This document shows positions 1 to 9,313 of a DNA stretch of 64,000 bases, piece by piece. The notes under the pieces are model-generated. The model saw nothing but the letters and a program-made list of their open reading frames with translations. It had not been told where the DNA came from and made no database searches. The translations under genes were made by a program, and so were the position numbers. The number at the start of each line of letters is the position of its first letter. Within the stretch, counting starts at the first letter, position 1. This DNA comes from Angustibacter sp049994355 (lineage in GTDB: Bacteria; Actinomycetota; Actinomycetes; Actinomycetales; Angustibacteraceae). The DNA is taken from NCBI RefSeq assembly GCF_049994355.1, contig NZ_CP188257.1, positions 3,286,001 to 3,350,000 on the forward strand, given 5' to 3'.

Positions 1-1376
1 CGGGTGCGGCTCGAGCCCGGGACCCGGCGCAGCAGGTCGGCGACGTGGCCGCGCGCGACTCCCCGAGCCGCCACCGCGGCCGCGACGATGCCGCCGACCA
101 CACCGAACAGCGCCGAGGCCACCACCCAGCCGGTCACCTGCAGCGAGGTGCCCGGCTCGAGCAGGTGCTCGGCGACCAGGTGGACCAGCCACCAGCCGAG
201 CACCGACCCGATCGGCGCGGACACCAGGAGCAGCACCACGACCTCGGCCAGGCCGAAGCGCACGGTGCGCCCGGGAGTCAGACCGCGCAGCTTGGCCAGG
301 CCCAGCTCGGGGGCGCGCTCCTGCGTCGCCGAGCTGACGACGTGGGCCAGGATCACCCAGGCGAGCAGCACCAGCTGCAGTGCGGCCAGCGGCGCCGCGA
401 CCCGCACGACGTCGCTGCGCCGCTGCGACTCCTCGATCAGCGACGGCAACTGGCTCGTCACCGTGACGAGCCGCTTGCCGAGCGCGGATCGCGTCGCTAC
501 GACCTGGTCCGAGACGTGCTGGGCGGACGCCAGGTCGATCTCGCCGGGCGCCACCGGTACGTCGACCGTGTACGACAGGACGTGCAGCTTCTTGGCGCCT
601 CCCGGGCCGAGGAAGGCGAAGTCCGTGACCGCCGGGTCCTCGGACAGCCCGTGCGGCCGCTCGATCGGGTAGTAGGGGAACAGGTTCTGCCCGACCCAGT
701 AGTCGTCGGCCACGTCGAACGGCGCCATGGTGCCGACCAGCGTCAGGTGCGCCGTCCCCTGCGAGCCATCCGGGTTCTGGACGTCGGTGAGCCCGGTGTC
801 GAAGGTGTCACCGATCTTCAGCCCGAGCAGCTCAGCGCTGCGGCTGGTCATCGCGACCTCGGTCGGCGCGGTCGGACAGCGTCCGGTCGTGACGGGCAGG
901 TGGTCGCACAGGCCCGCGCGGTCCATCAGCGGGACCACGACGGCTCCGCCGGCCTGGGGGCCCTTCGTGGGCAGGGTCTGCGAAGGCGTCAGCTGGGAGG
1001 TGACGGGCGTACCGAACACCGGCGGCGGCAGCATCGCCTTGAGCTGGTTGACCGTGTCGTCCATCTGCTGGGCGCGTGACGTGTCGTCGGTGTCGAGAAC
1101 GGAGGGCCCCCCGAGGCGAGGGCCGGCCGCGTTGGCGGACACGTCCGCGTGAACGCTGCGGGCGTACACGTCCGAGCGGGTGAGCGCGCCGCGGGCGATC
1201 GACTCCTGCGCCGCGCGCGAGTACAGCGGGGCAACGACTGCGGCGGTCGCGGCGACGATCGCGAGCGCCAGCACGATGGCCGCCGTGGCCCGGCGGTAGG
1301 CGATGCCGCGCAGGGCCAGGCGAAGCCCGGTCAACCGCCCCTGCGGCCGCCCGCGGCGGGCCGCTCGCCTGCTCAC
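1..1376 (-). CDS. FtsX-like ABC transporter permease, 3' end beyond the left edge
   Basis: Membrane permease, probably of a MacB/FtsX-type ABC system. About 458 residues are visible and the gene leaves the window at base 1. The GTG start at 1376 overlaps the TGA stop of the upstream permease (GTGA, 4 bp), so the two should be translationally coupled. A basic N-terminus is followed by a hydrophobic segment near residues 25-50, then a long extracytoplasmic part. Close to the left edge comes another hydrophobic segment, rich in Ala, Val and Gly. Like its upstream partner it looks like a large permease. No ATPase subunit is encoded beside it in this window, so the substrate is unknown. Confidence 0.8.
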   Translation of the reverse strand, partial: MSRRAARRGRPQGRLTGLRLALRGIAYRRATAAIVLALAIVAATAAVVAPLYSRAAQESIARGALTRSDVYARSVHADVSANAAGPRLGGPSVLDTDDTSRAQQMDDTVNQLKAMLPPPVFGTPVTSQLTPSQTLPTKGPQAGGAVVVPLMDRAGLCDHLPVTTGRCPTAPTEVAMTSRSAELLGLKIGDTFDTGLTDVQNPDGSQGTAHLTLVGTMAPFDVADDYWVGQNLFPYYPIERPHGLSEDPAVTDFAFLGPGGAKKLHVLSYTVDVPVAPGEIDLASAQHVSDQVVATRSALGKRLVTVTSQLPSLIEESQRRSDVVRVAAPLAALQLVLLAWVILAHVVSSATQERAPELGLAKLRGLTPGRTVRFGLAEVVVLLLVSAPIGSVLGWWLVHLVAEHLLEPGTSLQVTGWVVASALFGVVGGIVAAAVAARGVARGHVADLLRRVPGSSRT

Positions 1377-4300
1377 AGGCCCTCCCGCAGCAGGTCCGGG
1401 GTGGCCTGCCGACCGAGCCGGACGCCGAGCCCGACGCAGACGGCGACCAGCACGACGGCGGCCAGGGCGGTCGCCGCGAGGACGGACGGCCAGCCGGCCG
1501 ACAGGTCGGGTGCGGGCAGCCCGCTCTGACCGGGCGCCCGGGACAGGCTGAGCCAGGCGCCGATGGCGCCGAGCGCCGCACCGGCCAGGACGCCGACCAG
1601 GGCGACCAGGAGCTGCTCGCTGACCGCGGCGCGCCGCGCCGTCCGAGCGTCCACGCCGACCACCCGCAGCCCGGCCAGGTCGTACGCACGGGTCCGACCG
1701 GACGTCGAGACGGCCACCGCGAGCACCGCGGCGGCGAGCAGCAGCGCGACCAGGCCGATCATCTGGGTCAGGTGCAACGACAGCCCGCTGCCCTGTCGGG
1801 CCAGCTGACCCTGCAGTGTGCTGAGCCGCGTCACGCCGGTGACCTGGACGCCGTGCCCGCGCAGCGCGGCCACCAGCGCGGCCTGCCGGTCCGGGTCGTC
1901 CTGCGAGAGCCAGACCTGGGTCCGGGCGGTGGGCGCGAGCAGGCCGGAACGCTGCTTGGCGTGCTCGGCGGAAAGCAGCAGCGCCGGGGAGACCGCGCCG
2001 GGCACGCGGTCCAGCCGGACCGCGGCGTCGTAGGAGCTGTCGCCGCCGGTGGGCGCCGGCCCGTCCACCTGGCGGTCGGCCGGCAGGAGGGGGTCGTTGA
2101 TCGCGCCCTGCCCGTAGGGGGACGCGCTGACGTCCTTGGTGGCCGCGACCGGAATGGTGAGCGGCTGGTCCAGCCTCTCGAGCAGGATCGAGTCGCCGAA
2201 GCTGCGCTGGGAGGCGTGCAGCGCCTGACCCGCGGGCTCCACCGAGTTCTGGGAGAAGCTGATCGACTCCCAGCCACCGTCGCGGGCCTTGAGGTCGACC
2301 GCCCTGGCGTTCGCGGTCAGGCCGTTCACGGTGAGGTCGAGCTGCGCCGTGCCGAGGTCGGACGGGTCGCGCTCGGCGGCGATCATCCGGAGGTCGCAGC
2401 CGCCCGCGCACTGCACCGGTGCCGTGAGCCGCTGGTCGCCCTCGCGAAGCTGACCGAGGTCGACCCGCTGGATCAGGCCGGACGGCGGCACGATCGTGGC
2501 GGTCAACCGCATGGGCCGGGTCAGGCCCTCGGGCACGGAGAAGCCGGTCACCTCCTCGGGCTTGGGGGTGAAGGGCGCCGACCGGAAGTCCACGTCGGCG
2601 GTGAGGGTGGTTCCGGTGAACCGCACCGGTGGCGAGGTCTTCGGGCTCAGCTTGGACAGGTCGGGCGCCCCGTGCCCGGCCTGGCCTGAGTCGTCCCAGA
2701 ACGCCACCTTGCTCAGCCTCGGCAGGTCCGCGACGAGCGTCTTGACCCCTGCCCCGGACGGACTGGGCGCCAGCACCACGTCTGCGGCGTACCGACCGGA
2801 CGGGTCTGCCGCGGCGACCGCGGCGGACAGGGCCGGCGGCTCCACCTGCTGGGTGTCCAGCACGACCTCGGCGCCGAGCGTGCGCCGGGCGGCGGAGGCA
2901 CGCTGGTCGGCGCCCACTGCGCTCGCCGCCCCGGCGAAGACCAGCAGTGCGACCGCGACGGTCTCGATGGCGACCAGTCGGCGCAGCGCCGGCCGTCGCG
3001 CGATGGCCAGGCAGGCCAGCCCGGTGGTCAGGTGACCGCGGCGCAGCCTACGACGACCCACCCAAGCGGCCACCGGTACGACGATCTGGGACAGCAGCAG
3101 CCCGCCGGCCAGGGCGAGCAGCCCGGGCGCGATCAGCGCGGTCGGCGACTGGGCGTCGTCACCCAGCAGGGTGACCAGGCCGGCCACGCACAGGGCCACC
3201 ACGACACCGTCCACGATCCCGGCCCGCAGGGTGGAGCTGCGCGGCGGGACCGAGCGCAGCAGCGTGACCAACGGCTCGCGGACCGTCGGCACGGCGGCGA
3301 ATACCACCGCGACCAGGCCGACCGCGATCGAGGCCAGCACCGCCACCGCCTCCGGCCAGCTCGGCACCACGCGGATCCCAGGCAGCAGCCAGTGCCCGGC
3401 GGCCACCTGCGCGAGCTGCCATCCGGCCAGCCCGCCCACGACGCAGCCGACCACGACGACACCGCCGAGGTCGCGCACCAGCAGTCCGGCCGCGTGGCTG
3501 GGCAGCTGCCCACGCAGTCTGGCCAGGGCGACCTCGGGCCTGCGCTGCTCGGTGGTCGCCGCGGCCACGTAGGCGAGGACGACCAGGGCCAGCAGCACCG
3601 CCTGCAGCGCGACCAGCGGCAGCGGCGCCCGAGCGTCGGCGCGCGCGGCGGACGCCTGGTCGAGCAGCTGCGGGAGCTGGGTCTGGTTGCTCGCGTGCGC
3701 CGCGGACGCTTTGGCCTGCAACGCCTTCAGGTCGGATCGGACCCGCTGCTCGTCGCGCACGTCGAGGCCGTCGACGGCCAGCGGGACGTCGACGGTGCTC
3801 TCCAGCGTCCGCCAGGGAGCGGCGCGCAGGGTGGGCCAGTTGACGAAGACAGCGTCGCCGGAACGGACCTGCTGCTCCCCCGTGCTGCTGGTCGGGCTGT
3901 GGGTGGCCAGCGGGCGGGAGAAGAAGTAGGTGTCGGTGTCCTCGGCCTGCGCGTAGATGCCCACGACGACGGGGCGGGTCACGACGGCCGACGCTTGGTT
4001 CTGCCCGGCCGAGGAGTCGGCGAGGGCCAGCCGGCTGCCCACCTTCAGCCCGGCGTCCGCGGCAAGGGTCCGGGACACCACGGCTTGCCCGTCGCCCTGC
4101 GAGCAGGTGCCGGCGGACATCACCAGGTGCCGGCAGACCTGGTCGCGGGCGATCACGGGCACGAGGGTGGGGTTCTTGCCGATCACCAGACCGGGGGCGC
4201 TGCCGCCCCCCACCGACGCCTGCCAGGTGGACGACGAGAGCTCGGGCTGCATGGCCGCGCGAAGCTCGTCCGGGCTGAGCGGTTTGTCGGAGGACATGCT

Positions 4301-4483
4301 GACCGCAACACCACGGTCGTGCGGGGTGGCGGCGAGCAACGTGCCGCGCTGCACGGACTCCGCGACCGCCCGGGCGTATGCCACACCCAGCACCGCCGTG
4401 AGCGCGAGCATGCCCGAGAGCGCGCCCACGAGCGCGGCCTGTGCGGGCTGGGAGCGCAGTCGGGCAACCACCAGTCCCGTCAC
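1373..4483 (-). CDS. Large FtsX-domain ABC transporter permease
   Basis: A 1036-residue membrane protein with one N-terminal membrane segment (about residues 17-38) and a large extracytoplasmic region. A central membrane cluster carries an FtsX-like stretch (RPEVALARLRG and following), and a C-terminal cluster carries a second one (YDLAGLRVVGVDARTARRA and following). Two FtsX domains with long soluble loops are typical of actinobacterial permeases that export lipids, peptides or antibiotics, or control cell-wall enzymes. I chose GTG at 4483: a GGAGAGG Shine-Dalgarno lies about 10 nt upstream and the first membrane segment follows at once. The open frame continues upstream to 4879 but overlaps the neighbouring acetyltransferase antisense to nothing useful. 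The substrate is unknown. Confidence 0.82.
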   Translation of the reverse strand: MTGLVVARLRSQPAQAALVGALSGMLALTAVLGVAYARAVAESVQRGTLLAATPHDRGVAVSMSSDKPLSPDELRAAMQPELSSSTWQASVGGGSAPGLVIGKNPTLVPVIARDQVCRHLVMSAGTCSQGDGQAVVSRTLAADAGLKVGSRLALADSSAGQNQASAVVTRPVVVGIYAQAEDTDTYFFSRPLATHSPTSSTGEQQVRSGDAVFVNWPTLRAAPWRTLESTVDVPLAVDGLDVRDEQRVRSDLKALQAKASAAHASNQTQLPQLLDQASAARADARAPLPLVALQAVLLALVVLAYVAAATTEQRRPEVALARLRGQLPSHAAGLLVRDLGGVVVVGCVVGGLAGWQLAQVAAGHWLLPGIRVVPSWPEAVAVLASIAVGLVAVVFAAVPTVREPLVTLLRSVPPRSSTLRAGIVDGVVVALCVAGLVTLLGDDAQSPTALIAPGLLALAGGLLLSQIVVPVAAWVGRRRLRRGHLTTGLACLAIARRPALRRLVAIETVAVALLVFAGAASAVGADQRASAARRTLGAEVVLDTQQVEPPALSAAVAAADPSGRYAADVVLAPSPSGAGVKTLVADLPRLSKVAFWDDSGQAGHGAPDLSKLSPKTSPPVRFTGTTLTADVDFRSAPFTPKPEEVTGFSVPEGLTRPMRLTATIVPPSGLIQRVDLGQLREGDQRLTAPVQCAGGCDLRMIAAERDPSDLGTAQLDLTVNGLTANARAVDLKARDGGWESISFSQNSVEPAGQALHASQRSFGDSILLERLDQPLTIPVAATKDVSASPYGQGAINDPLLPADRQVDGPAPTGGDSSYDAAVRLDRVPGAVSPALLLSAEHAKQRSGLLAPTARTQVWLSQDDPDRQAALVAALRGHGVQVTGVTRLSTLQGQLARQGSGLSLHLTQMIGLVALLLAAAVLAVAVSTSGRTRAYDLAGLRVVGVDARTARRAAVSEQLLVALVGVLAGAALGAIGAWLSLSRAPGQSGLPAPDLSAGWPSVLAATALAAVVLVAVCVGLGVRLGRQATPDLLREGL

Positions 4484-4578
4484 TAGGCAAGCCTCTCCGA
4501 CCGGGACCCTCCCGGAAAGCGGCGCGCGGGCTTCGTGATGCAGTCGTGATCGCATCGTGAGCCTATGCACACGCAGTG

Positions 4579-5082
4579 CTAACGAACCCAGCGCTCCTCG
4601 ATGACGCCGGTGCCGGGATGCGGCTTGGTCCGCCCGTCCGGAGCGAAGCCGAGCCTGCGGTAGAACGCCATCGCACGGTCGTTGCCGCGCAGCACCCACA
4701 GGCTCAGGGGCGCGTCGGGCGCCACGGCGTCGACAGCGGCCTCGAGCAGCGCTCGGCTGCGGCCGCTGCCGTGGTGCGCGGCGAGCACGTTGATCGCGTA
4801 GAGCTCGAAGGCGGGGTCCGCTGGGTCGTCGCGGCTCGGGCCAGCGGTCGCGATGCCGACCGGCTCGCCGTCCGCGCACAGCACGAACGTCCGGCGCGGC
4901 GCGGTGCCGTCGGCCTCACTGCGCAGCAGTTCGTGCCAGCGCTCGGTGAACGACTCGACCGACAGCTCGGCCAGATACGGCGCCGGCAGGACACCGGCGT
5001 AGGCCTCGCGCCAGACCTGCAGGTGCACCGGTCCGAGGCTGTGCTCGTCCCCGGGCCGTGCGGCGCGGATCGAGTACGGCAC
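4579..5082 (-). CDS. GNAT family N-acetyltransferase
   Basis: A 167-residue single-domain GNAT enzyme that should move an acetyl group from acetyl-CoA to an amine. The N-terminal strand (YSIRAARPGDE) is typical. The acetyl-CoA-binding motif A is at VLAAHHGSGRSRALLE, about residues 98-113, and motif B is AMAFYRRLGFAPDGR near the C-terminus. The GTG start shares one base with the TAG stop of the upstream thiamine-binding protein gene (TAGTG), so the pair is probably one transcript. The substrate cannot be read from the sequence. Confidence 0.88.
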   Translation of the reverse strand: MPYSIRAARPGDEHSLGPVHLQVWREAYAGVLPAPYLAELSVESFTERWHELLRSEADGTAPRRTFVLCADGEPVGIATAGPSRDDPADPAFELYAINVLAAHHGSGRSRALLEAAVDAVAPDAPLSLWVLRGNDRAMAFYRRLGFAPDGRTKPHPGTGVIEERWVR

Positions 5083-5393
5083 TAGCCCTGGTCCGTGGGC
5101 CCTGCCTCGATGGCAGCCTCGAGCCGGTCCAGCTTCGCCGTCATCTCGCCGGTCCGGCCCGGGCGGATGTCGGCCTTCAGCACCAGCGAGACCCGCTCAC
5201 CGTGGGCGCCGACGACCTCGCAAGCCCGCTTGACGACGTCCAGGCACTCGTCCCACTCCCCCTCGATGGTGGTGAACATCGAGTCGGTGCGATTCGGTAG
5301 TCCGGACTCCCGCACGACGCGGACGGCGGCCGCGACGGCTGCCGAGACGGAGTCACCGGAACCGGACGGGGCGACGGAGAAGGCAACCAGCAT
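5082..5393 (-). CDS. MTH1187/YkoF-family thiamine-binding protein (DUF77)
   Basis: A 103-residue cytoplasmic protein of the MTH1187/YqgV family, small ferredoxin-like folds that bind thiamine or hydroxymethylpyrimidine. Family features are the N-terminal strand, the GLPNRTDSMFTTIEGEWDE stretch and the VLKADIRPGR strand near residues 70-80. The length matches the family. It is the first gene of a two-gene unit with the following GNAT enzyme. A TAGGTT box ends 6 nt before the ATG, so the mRNA is probably leaderless. The biological role of this family is poorly defined; binding of a thiamine-like ligand is inferred from the family. Confidence 0.82.
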   Translation of the reverse strand: MLVAFSVAPSGSGDSVSAAVAAAVRVVRESGLPNRTDSMFTTIEGEWDECLDVVKRACEVVGAHGERVSLVLKADIRPGRTGEMTAKLDRLEAAIEAGPTDQG

Positions 5394-5399
5394 GCCGGC

Positions 5400-5405
5400 A
5401 ACCTA
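5400..5405 (-). promoter_or_regulatory. -10 box, thiamine-binding protein gene
   Basis: TAGGTT ends 6 nt before the ATG at 5393. Divergent from the argS box 40 bp away. Confidence 0.6.
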
Positions 5406-5444
5406 CCTAGGCGTCGTCGCTGCGGACGAAGCGGGTGGTCGCCC

Positions 5445-5450
5445 TAGACT
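5445..5450 (+). promoter_or_regulatory. -10 box, argS
   Basis: TAGACT ends 6 nt before the ATG at 5457, as in leaderless genes. Confidence 0.65.
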
Positions 5451-5456
5451 TTGCGC

Positions 5457-7220
5457 ATGGCTGATCCGATCAGTGCCCTGACCCCGCGCGTCCAGGCGGC
5501 GATGGCGGCGGCACTGGGGCCACAGTGGTCCGACGCCGACCCGGTGATCCGACCGGCCAACAAGAAGCAGACCACGGCCGACCTTCAGGTCAACGCATCC
5601 ATGGCCCTGGCCAAGACGATCGGCAAGCAGCCGCGCGATGTCGCCCAGGCCATCGCCGAGCACCTCGAGGCGCCCGACCTGATCGACCGCGTCGACCTCG
5701 CCGGCCCCGGCTTCCTCAACGTCACCCTGAAGTCCTCGTGGATCGGCGACGAAGCCACGGCGCTGCTCGACGACCCGCTGCTCGGCGTCGTTCAACCGCC
5801 CCAGGAGACGGTGGTCATCGACTACTCCGCGGCCAACGCCGCCAAGGAGATGCACGTCGCTCACCTGCGAACGACCGTCGTCGGCGACTCGCTCGCGCGG
5901 ACCTTGGAGTTCCTGGGCCACAACGTGATCCGGCAGAACCACCTCGGCGACTGGGGTACGCCGTTCGGCATGCTGATCGAGCACCTCCTGGAGGTCGGCA
6001 CCGACAGCGACGAGGCGAGGCTGCTCGAGACCGACCCGAACGCGTTCTACCGGGCCGCTCGGGCAAAGTTCGACGGCCCAGAGGGTGCAGAACCCGCGCT
6101 CGGCGCCGGTGACTTCGACGCGCGAGCCCGCGCGCGGGTAGCCGAGCTGCAGAGTGGAGACCCGCAGTCCCTCGCCCTGTGGAGCCGCATCATGGAGCTC
6201 ACCCGCGGATACCTCAACCGCGTCTACCGCGAGCTGGACATCACGCTCACCGATGACGACATCCGCGGTGAATCGGCCTACAACGACCAGCTCGCCGAGG
6301 TCTGTGACTCGTTGCAGGCCAAGGGAATCGCCACCATCAGCGACGGGGCGCTGTGCGTCTTCCTGGACGGATTCACCGGCCGTGACGCCAAGCCGGTGCC
6401 GCTGATCATCCGCAAGTCCGACGGCGGCTACGGGTACGCCACCACAGACATCGCGACCATCCAGTACCGCTCCCTGGTGCTCAAGGCCGACCGGGCACTG
6501 TACGTCGTCGGTGCACCGCAGAACCTGCATTTCCGCATGTGCTGGGCCGCTGCCGACAAGGCCGGCTGGATACAGGGCACCGAGCCCGTCCACGTCCAGA
6601 TTGGCAACGTCGTCGGCACCGACGGCAAGATCCTGCGATCCCGGACGGGCGACCTGGTCTCGCTGCAGTCGCTCGTCGATGCAGCCTTGGAGCGGGCAGC
6701 TTCAGTCGTCGCCGAGTCCCGGCCCGACCTCGATGAGCAGACCCGCGCCGACATCGCGCACAAGGTCGGCCTCGCCGCGATCAAGTACGCCGATCTCTCG
6801 GTCGGCCACGACTCCGGCTACACCTTCGACCTGGATCGGATGGTCGCGTTCCAGGGCAACACCGGCCCCTACCTGCAGTACGCCACGGCCCGCATCCGCT
6901 CCATCCTGGGGCGCGCCGATACCGTCGACCCGAAGGGGCCGATCGTGCTCACCGAGCCGGCCGAGCGCACTCTCGCCCTCAAGCTGCTGGACTTCGGCGC
7001 GGTCGTCGACCAGGTCGGTATCACCCTCGAACCACATCGGCTGGCGACGTACCTGTTCGACCTGGCGAGTGCGTTCACGACCTTCTACGAGGAGTGTCCG
7101 GTGCTCAAGGCGGAGTCGACAAAGCTGCGCGACTCGCGGCTGGCGCTGTCGCGACTGACCGAGAAGGTGCTCGTACAGGGCCTCGACCTGCTCGGCGTGG
7201 ACGCGCCCGAACAGATGTGA
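5457..7220 (+). CDS. argS: Arginyl-tRNA synthetase
   Basis: Class I aminoacyl-tRNA synthetase of 587 residues that charges tRNA-Arg. The N-terminal tRNA D-loop recognition domain covers about residues 1-105. The catalytic core starts at IDYSAANAAKEMHVAHLR. The HIGH-equivalent is HVAH at 133-136, where most relatives have HVGH. The KMSKS-equivalent loop is the degenerate KILRSRTGD at 391-399, which is normal for ArgS. The anticodon-binding DALR domain ends with SRLALSRLTEKVLVQGLDLLGV. I chose ATG at 5457 rather than TTG at 5451, because TAGACT ends exactly 6 nt before the ATG and no Shine-Dalgarno precedes it, pointing to a leaderless message. Confidence 0.95.
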   Translation: MADPISALTPRVQAAMAAALGPQWSDADPVIRPANKKQTTADLQVNASMALAKTIGKQPRDVAQAIAEHLEAPDLIDRVDLAGPGFLNVTLKSSWIGDEATALLDDPLLGVVQPPQETVVIDYSAANAAKEMHVAHLRTTVVGDSLARTLEFLGHNVIRQNHLGDWGTPFGMLIEHLLEVGTDSDEARLLETDPNAFYRAARAKFDGPEGAEPALGAGDFDARARARVAELQSGDPQSLALWSRIMELTRGYLNRVYRELDITLTDDDIRGESAYNDQLAEVCDSLQAKGIATISDGALCVFLDGFTGRDAKPVPLIIRKSDGGYGYATTDIATIQYRSLVLKADRALYVVGAPQNLHFRMCWAAADKAGWIQGTEPVHVQIGNVVGTDGKILRSRTGDLVSLQSLVDAALERAASVVAESRPDLDEQTRADIAHKVGLAAIKYADLSVGHDSGYTFDLDRMVAFQGNTGPYLQYATARIRSILGRADTVDPKGPIVLTEPAERTLALKLLDFGAVVDQVGITLEPHRLATYLFDLASAFTTFYEECPVLKAESTKLRDSRLALSRLTEKVLVQGLDLLGVDAPEQM

Positions 7221-7248
7221 CCCGACGACCTGACCGCCGGCAAGCTGC

Positions 7249-8376
7249 CTAAGCGTCGTCCCAGCGGAAGAAGCGGGTAGCCACCGCCGTCAGCACGACC
7301 GCGAAGGCGAGCAGGATCAGGCACGGCCCGACGACCGCCTGCAGGCCCTGGTTGCGGGCCAGCACATCGAGCATGGCGTCGTTCATGTGCCGCAACGGGA
7401 AGACCTGGCTGATCCCGCGCAGCCAGGCCGGCGCCGCCGAGATGTCGAAGAACGTGCCGGACAGGAACGCCATCGGCAGCACGATGAAGTTGGCCATAGC
7501 GCTGGCCGCCTCCTCCGTCTTGGCGACCGACCCGACCAGCAGCCCGATGGACAGGAAGGCCAACGTGCCGCAGACCAGCAGCGGGGCAGCGAGCCACCAG
7601 CTGCCGGTCAGCTTCAACCCGAACGGTGGCGTCATGGCGAGCCCGACGTAGACGCCGGCCTGCACGAACGCGACCACCAGGCTCACCCCGACCCGGGCCG
7701 CCACCACCGTCCACGCCGGTGCCGGCGAGAGCCGCACCCGACGCAGCAGCTGCTTCTTGCGCCAGCTGACGATGGTCAGCGCCGCACCGAACGTCGCGGA
7801 CGTCGCGATGCCCCAGCACAGGATGCCGCCGGTGGTGAACTGGATGGGCTTGAGCGACTGGTCCTCGACCCGTTGCGACTGCAGGTCCAGCTTCGGCGGC
7901 AGACCCGAGGCGGCCACGTTGGACCGGTCCACCACCGCGTTCAGGATGCCCTGCACGGTTGCCGCCTTGACCGGGTCGCTGGCCGCGTAGCGCAGCACCA
8001 GGGTGTCTCCCTGTTGCATCACCACCGCCGGGATGTCGCCCTTGCGGACCGCCGCTATCCCGGCGTCCAGGCTCGGGTAGGTCTTGGCGGTCAGCACGCT
8101 GGTCGGCAGGCCCTGTACCAGCACCCCGTCACCCACCACCCCGATCGTGACCTTGCTCGAGCCGGTGTTGGCGAAGATCAGCCCGAACACCACCAGGAAC
8201 ATCAGCGGGAAGAAGAAGGTGAAGAACAGCGCCATCCGGTCCCGGAAGAAGCTGCGCATCATCGCCCGGGCGAGGGTCCGCAGGCTGGTCCAGGAGGACG
8301 TCCTCGCGACGACCCGTGCGTACCCGGGCGCGTTGTCGTCGGGACGGTCGACGGCGGTTCTGGACGGCGAGGTCAT
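7249..8376 (-). CDS. ABC-2 type transporter permease
   Basis: A 375-residue ABC-2 permease, the membrane half of an exporter whose ATPase is encoded just upstream. The first membrane segment (about residues 40-65, FFFPLMFLVVFGLIFANTG) is followed by an extracytoplasmic region, then five more hydrophobic segments in the C-terminal 200 residues. These include the conserved block around VLPMAFLSGTFFDISAAPAWLR. The ATG at 8376 overlaps the ATPase stop (ATGA, 4 bp). The frame is open further upstream but only antisense to sense of the ATPase gene. Substrates of this DrrB/NatB-like class include drugs, lipids and polysaccharides; which one applies is unknown. Confidence 0.9.
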   Translation of the reverse strand: MTSPSRTAVDRPDDNAPGYARVVARTSSWTSLRTLARAMMRSFFRDRMALFFTFFFPLMFLVVFGLIFANTGSSKVTIGVVGDGVLVQGLPTSVLTAKTYPSLDAGIAAVRKGDIPAVVMQQGDTLVLRYAASDPVKAATVQGILNAVVDRSNVAASGLPPKLDLQSQRVEDQSLKPIQFTTGGILCWGIATSATFGAALTIVSWRKKQLLRRVRLSPAPAWTVVAARVGVSLVVAFVQAGVYVGLAMTPPFGLKLTGSWWLAAPLLVCGTLAFLSIGLLVGSVAKTEEAASAMANFIVLPMAFLSGTFFDISAAPAWLRGISQVFPLRHMNDAMLDVLARNQGLQAVVGPCLILLAFAVVLTAVATRFFRWDDA

Positions 8377-9287
8377 GCCCGGTACTCCCGTCCGGTCAGG
8401 TTCAGGAAGACGTCCTCCAGGGTGGCGGTGCGGACGCTCACCCCGTCGAGGCGGTCCCGCTCGGCGAGCGCCTGCAGCAGGGCGGCCGGACGTCGGGTGC
8501 TCATCACCAGCTCGCCCTCGCCGTCCTGGACCCGGTCCGCGCCAGGCAGCCCGCGAGCCTCGACGGCGCTCAGCACGCCCTCGGGAAGCGCGACCCTGGT
8601 GTCGGCGTCCAGGCCGCGGACCAGGGCGGCCGGGGTGTCCATCGCGAGGATGCGACCGGCGTCCATGATGGCGACGCGGTCGCAGAGGACCTCGGCCTCG
8701 TCCAGGTAGTGGGTGGTGTAGACGACGGTGGTGCCGCGGGACTGGACCTCGCGCAGCACGTCCCACAGGTTGCGCCGGGCCTGCGGGTCGAGAGCCGCGG
8801 TGGGCTCGTCGAAGAAGACCAGCTCGGGGTCGTGCACCAACGCGCACGCGATCGAGAGCCGCTGGCGCTGACCGCCGGACAGCTTGTCCTCACGGGTGGA
8901 TGCCTTGTCGGACAGGCCGACCAGCTCGAGCATCTCGTCGATCCGCGAGCCACGTACGCCGTACAAGGCACCGAACGTCTGCAACTGCTCGCGGGCGGTC
9001 AGCTTCTCGAAGAACGCCGAGGCCTGAAGCTGGACTCCCATCCGAGGCAACAGCTTCGGGTTTCGCGGCCACGGTGACTCACCGAGCAGCCGCACCGTGC
9101 CGGCATCCGGTTCGCGCAGCCCCTCGACCATCTCCAGCGTCGTGGTTTTGCCCGCGCCGTTAGGGCCGAGGATGCCGAAGAACTCACCGCGAGCGACGTC
9201 GAAGGACACGCCATCGACCGCGACGAGGTCGTCGTAAGACTTGACTAGGCCCTCGACCTGGATCGTCGTCCCCCGAGCAAGGCTCAT
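8373..9287 (-). CDS. ABC transporter ATP-binding protein (DrrA-like)
   Basis: A 304-residue nucleotide-binding subunit of the ABC-2 exporter. Walker A is GPNGAGKTT at residues 41-49, the ABC signature is LSGGQRQRLS, Walker B is ELVFFDEPTAALD, and the switch His lies in TTHYLDEAE. A C-terminal extension of about 80 residues ends in TATLEDVFLNLTGRE, a tail typical of drug- or antibiotic-resistance ATPases of the DrrA type. I chose ATG at 9287 over TTG at 9296, because TAGCGT ends 8 nt before the ATG. The 86-bp inverted-repeat element begins 27 bp upstream of the start. Confidence 0.93.
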   Translation of the reverse strand: MSLARGTTIQVEGLVKSYDDLVAVDGVSFDVARGEFFGILGPNGAGKTTTLEMVEGLREPDAGTVRLLGESPWPRNPKLLPRMGVQLQASAFFEKLTAREQLQTFGALYGVRGSRIDEMLELVGLSDKASTREDKLSGGQRQRLSIACALVHDPELVFFDEPTAALDPQARRNLWDVLREVQSRGTTVVYTTHYLDEAEVLCDRVAIMDAGRILAMDTPAALVRGLDADTRVALPEGVLSAVEARGLPGADRVQDGEGELVMSTRRPAALLQALAERDRLDGVSVRTATLEDVFLNLTGREYRA

Positions 9288-9295
9288 GCCGCGCA

Positions 9296-9301
9296 ACGCT
9301 A
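9296..9301 (-). promoter_or_regulatory. -10 box, ABC exporter operon
   Basis: TAGCGT ends 8 nt before the ATG at 9287; the 86-bp element begins 13 bp further upstream. Confidence 0.55.
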
Positions 9302-9313
9302 CCCGAGGCCGGC

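Noticed and set aside
4484..4879. N-terminal extension of the large permease
   Set aside because: It overlaps the GNAT gene in another frame and encodes Arg-rich noise; a good Shine-Dalgarno precedes GTG 4483.
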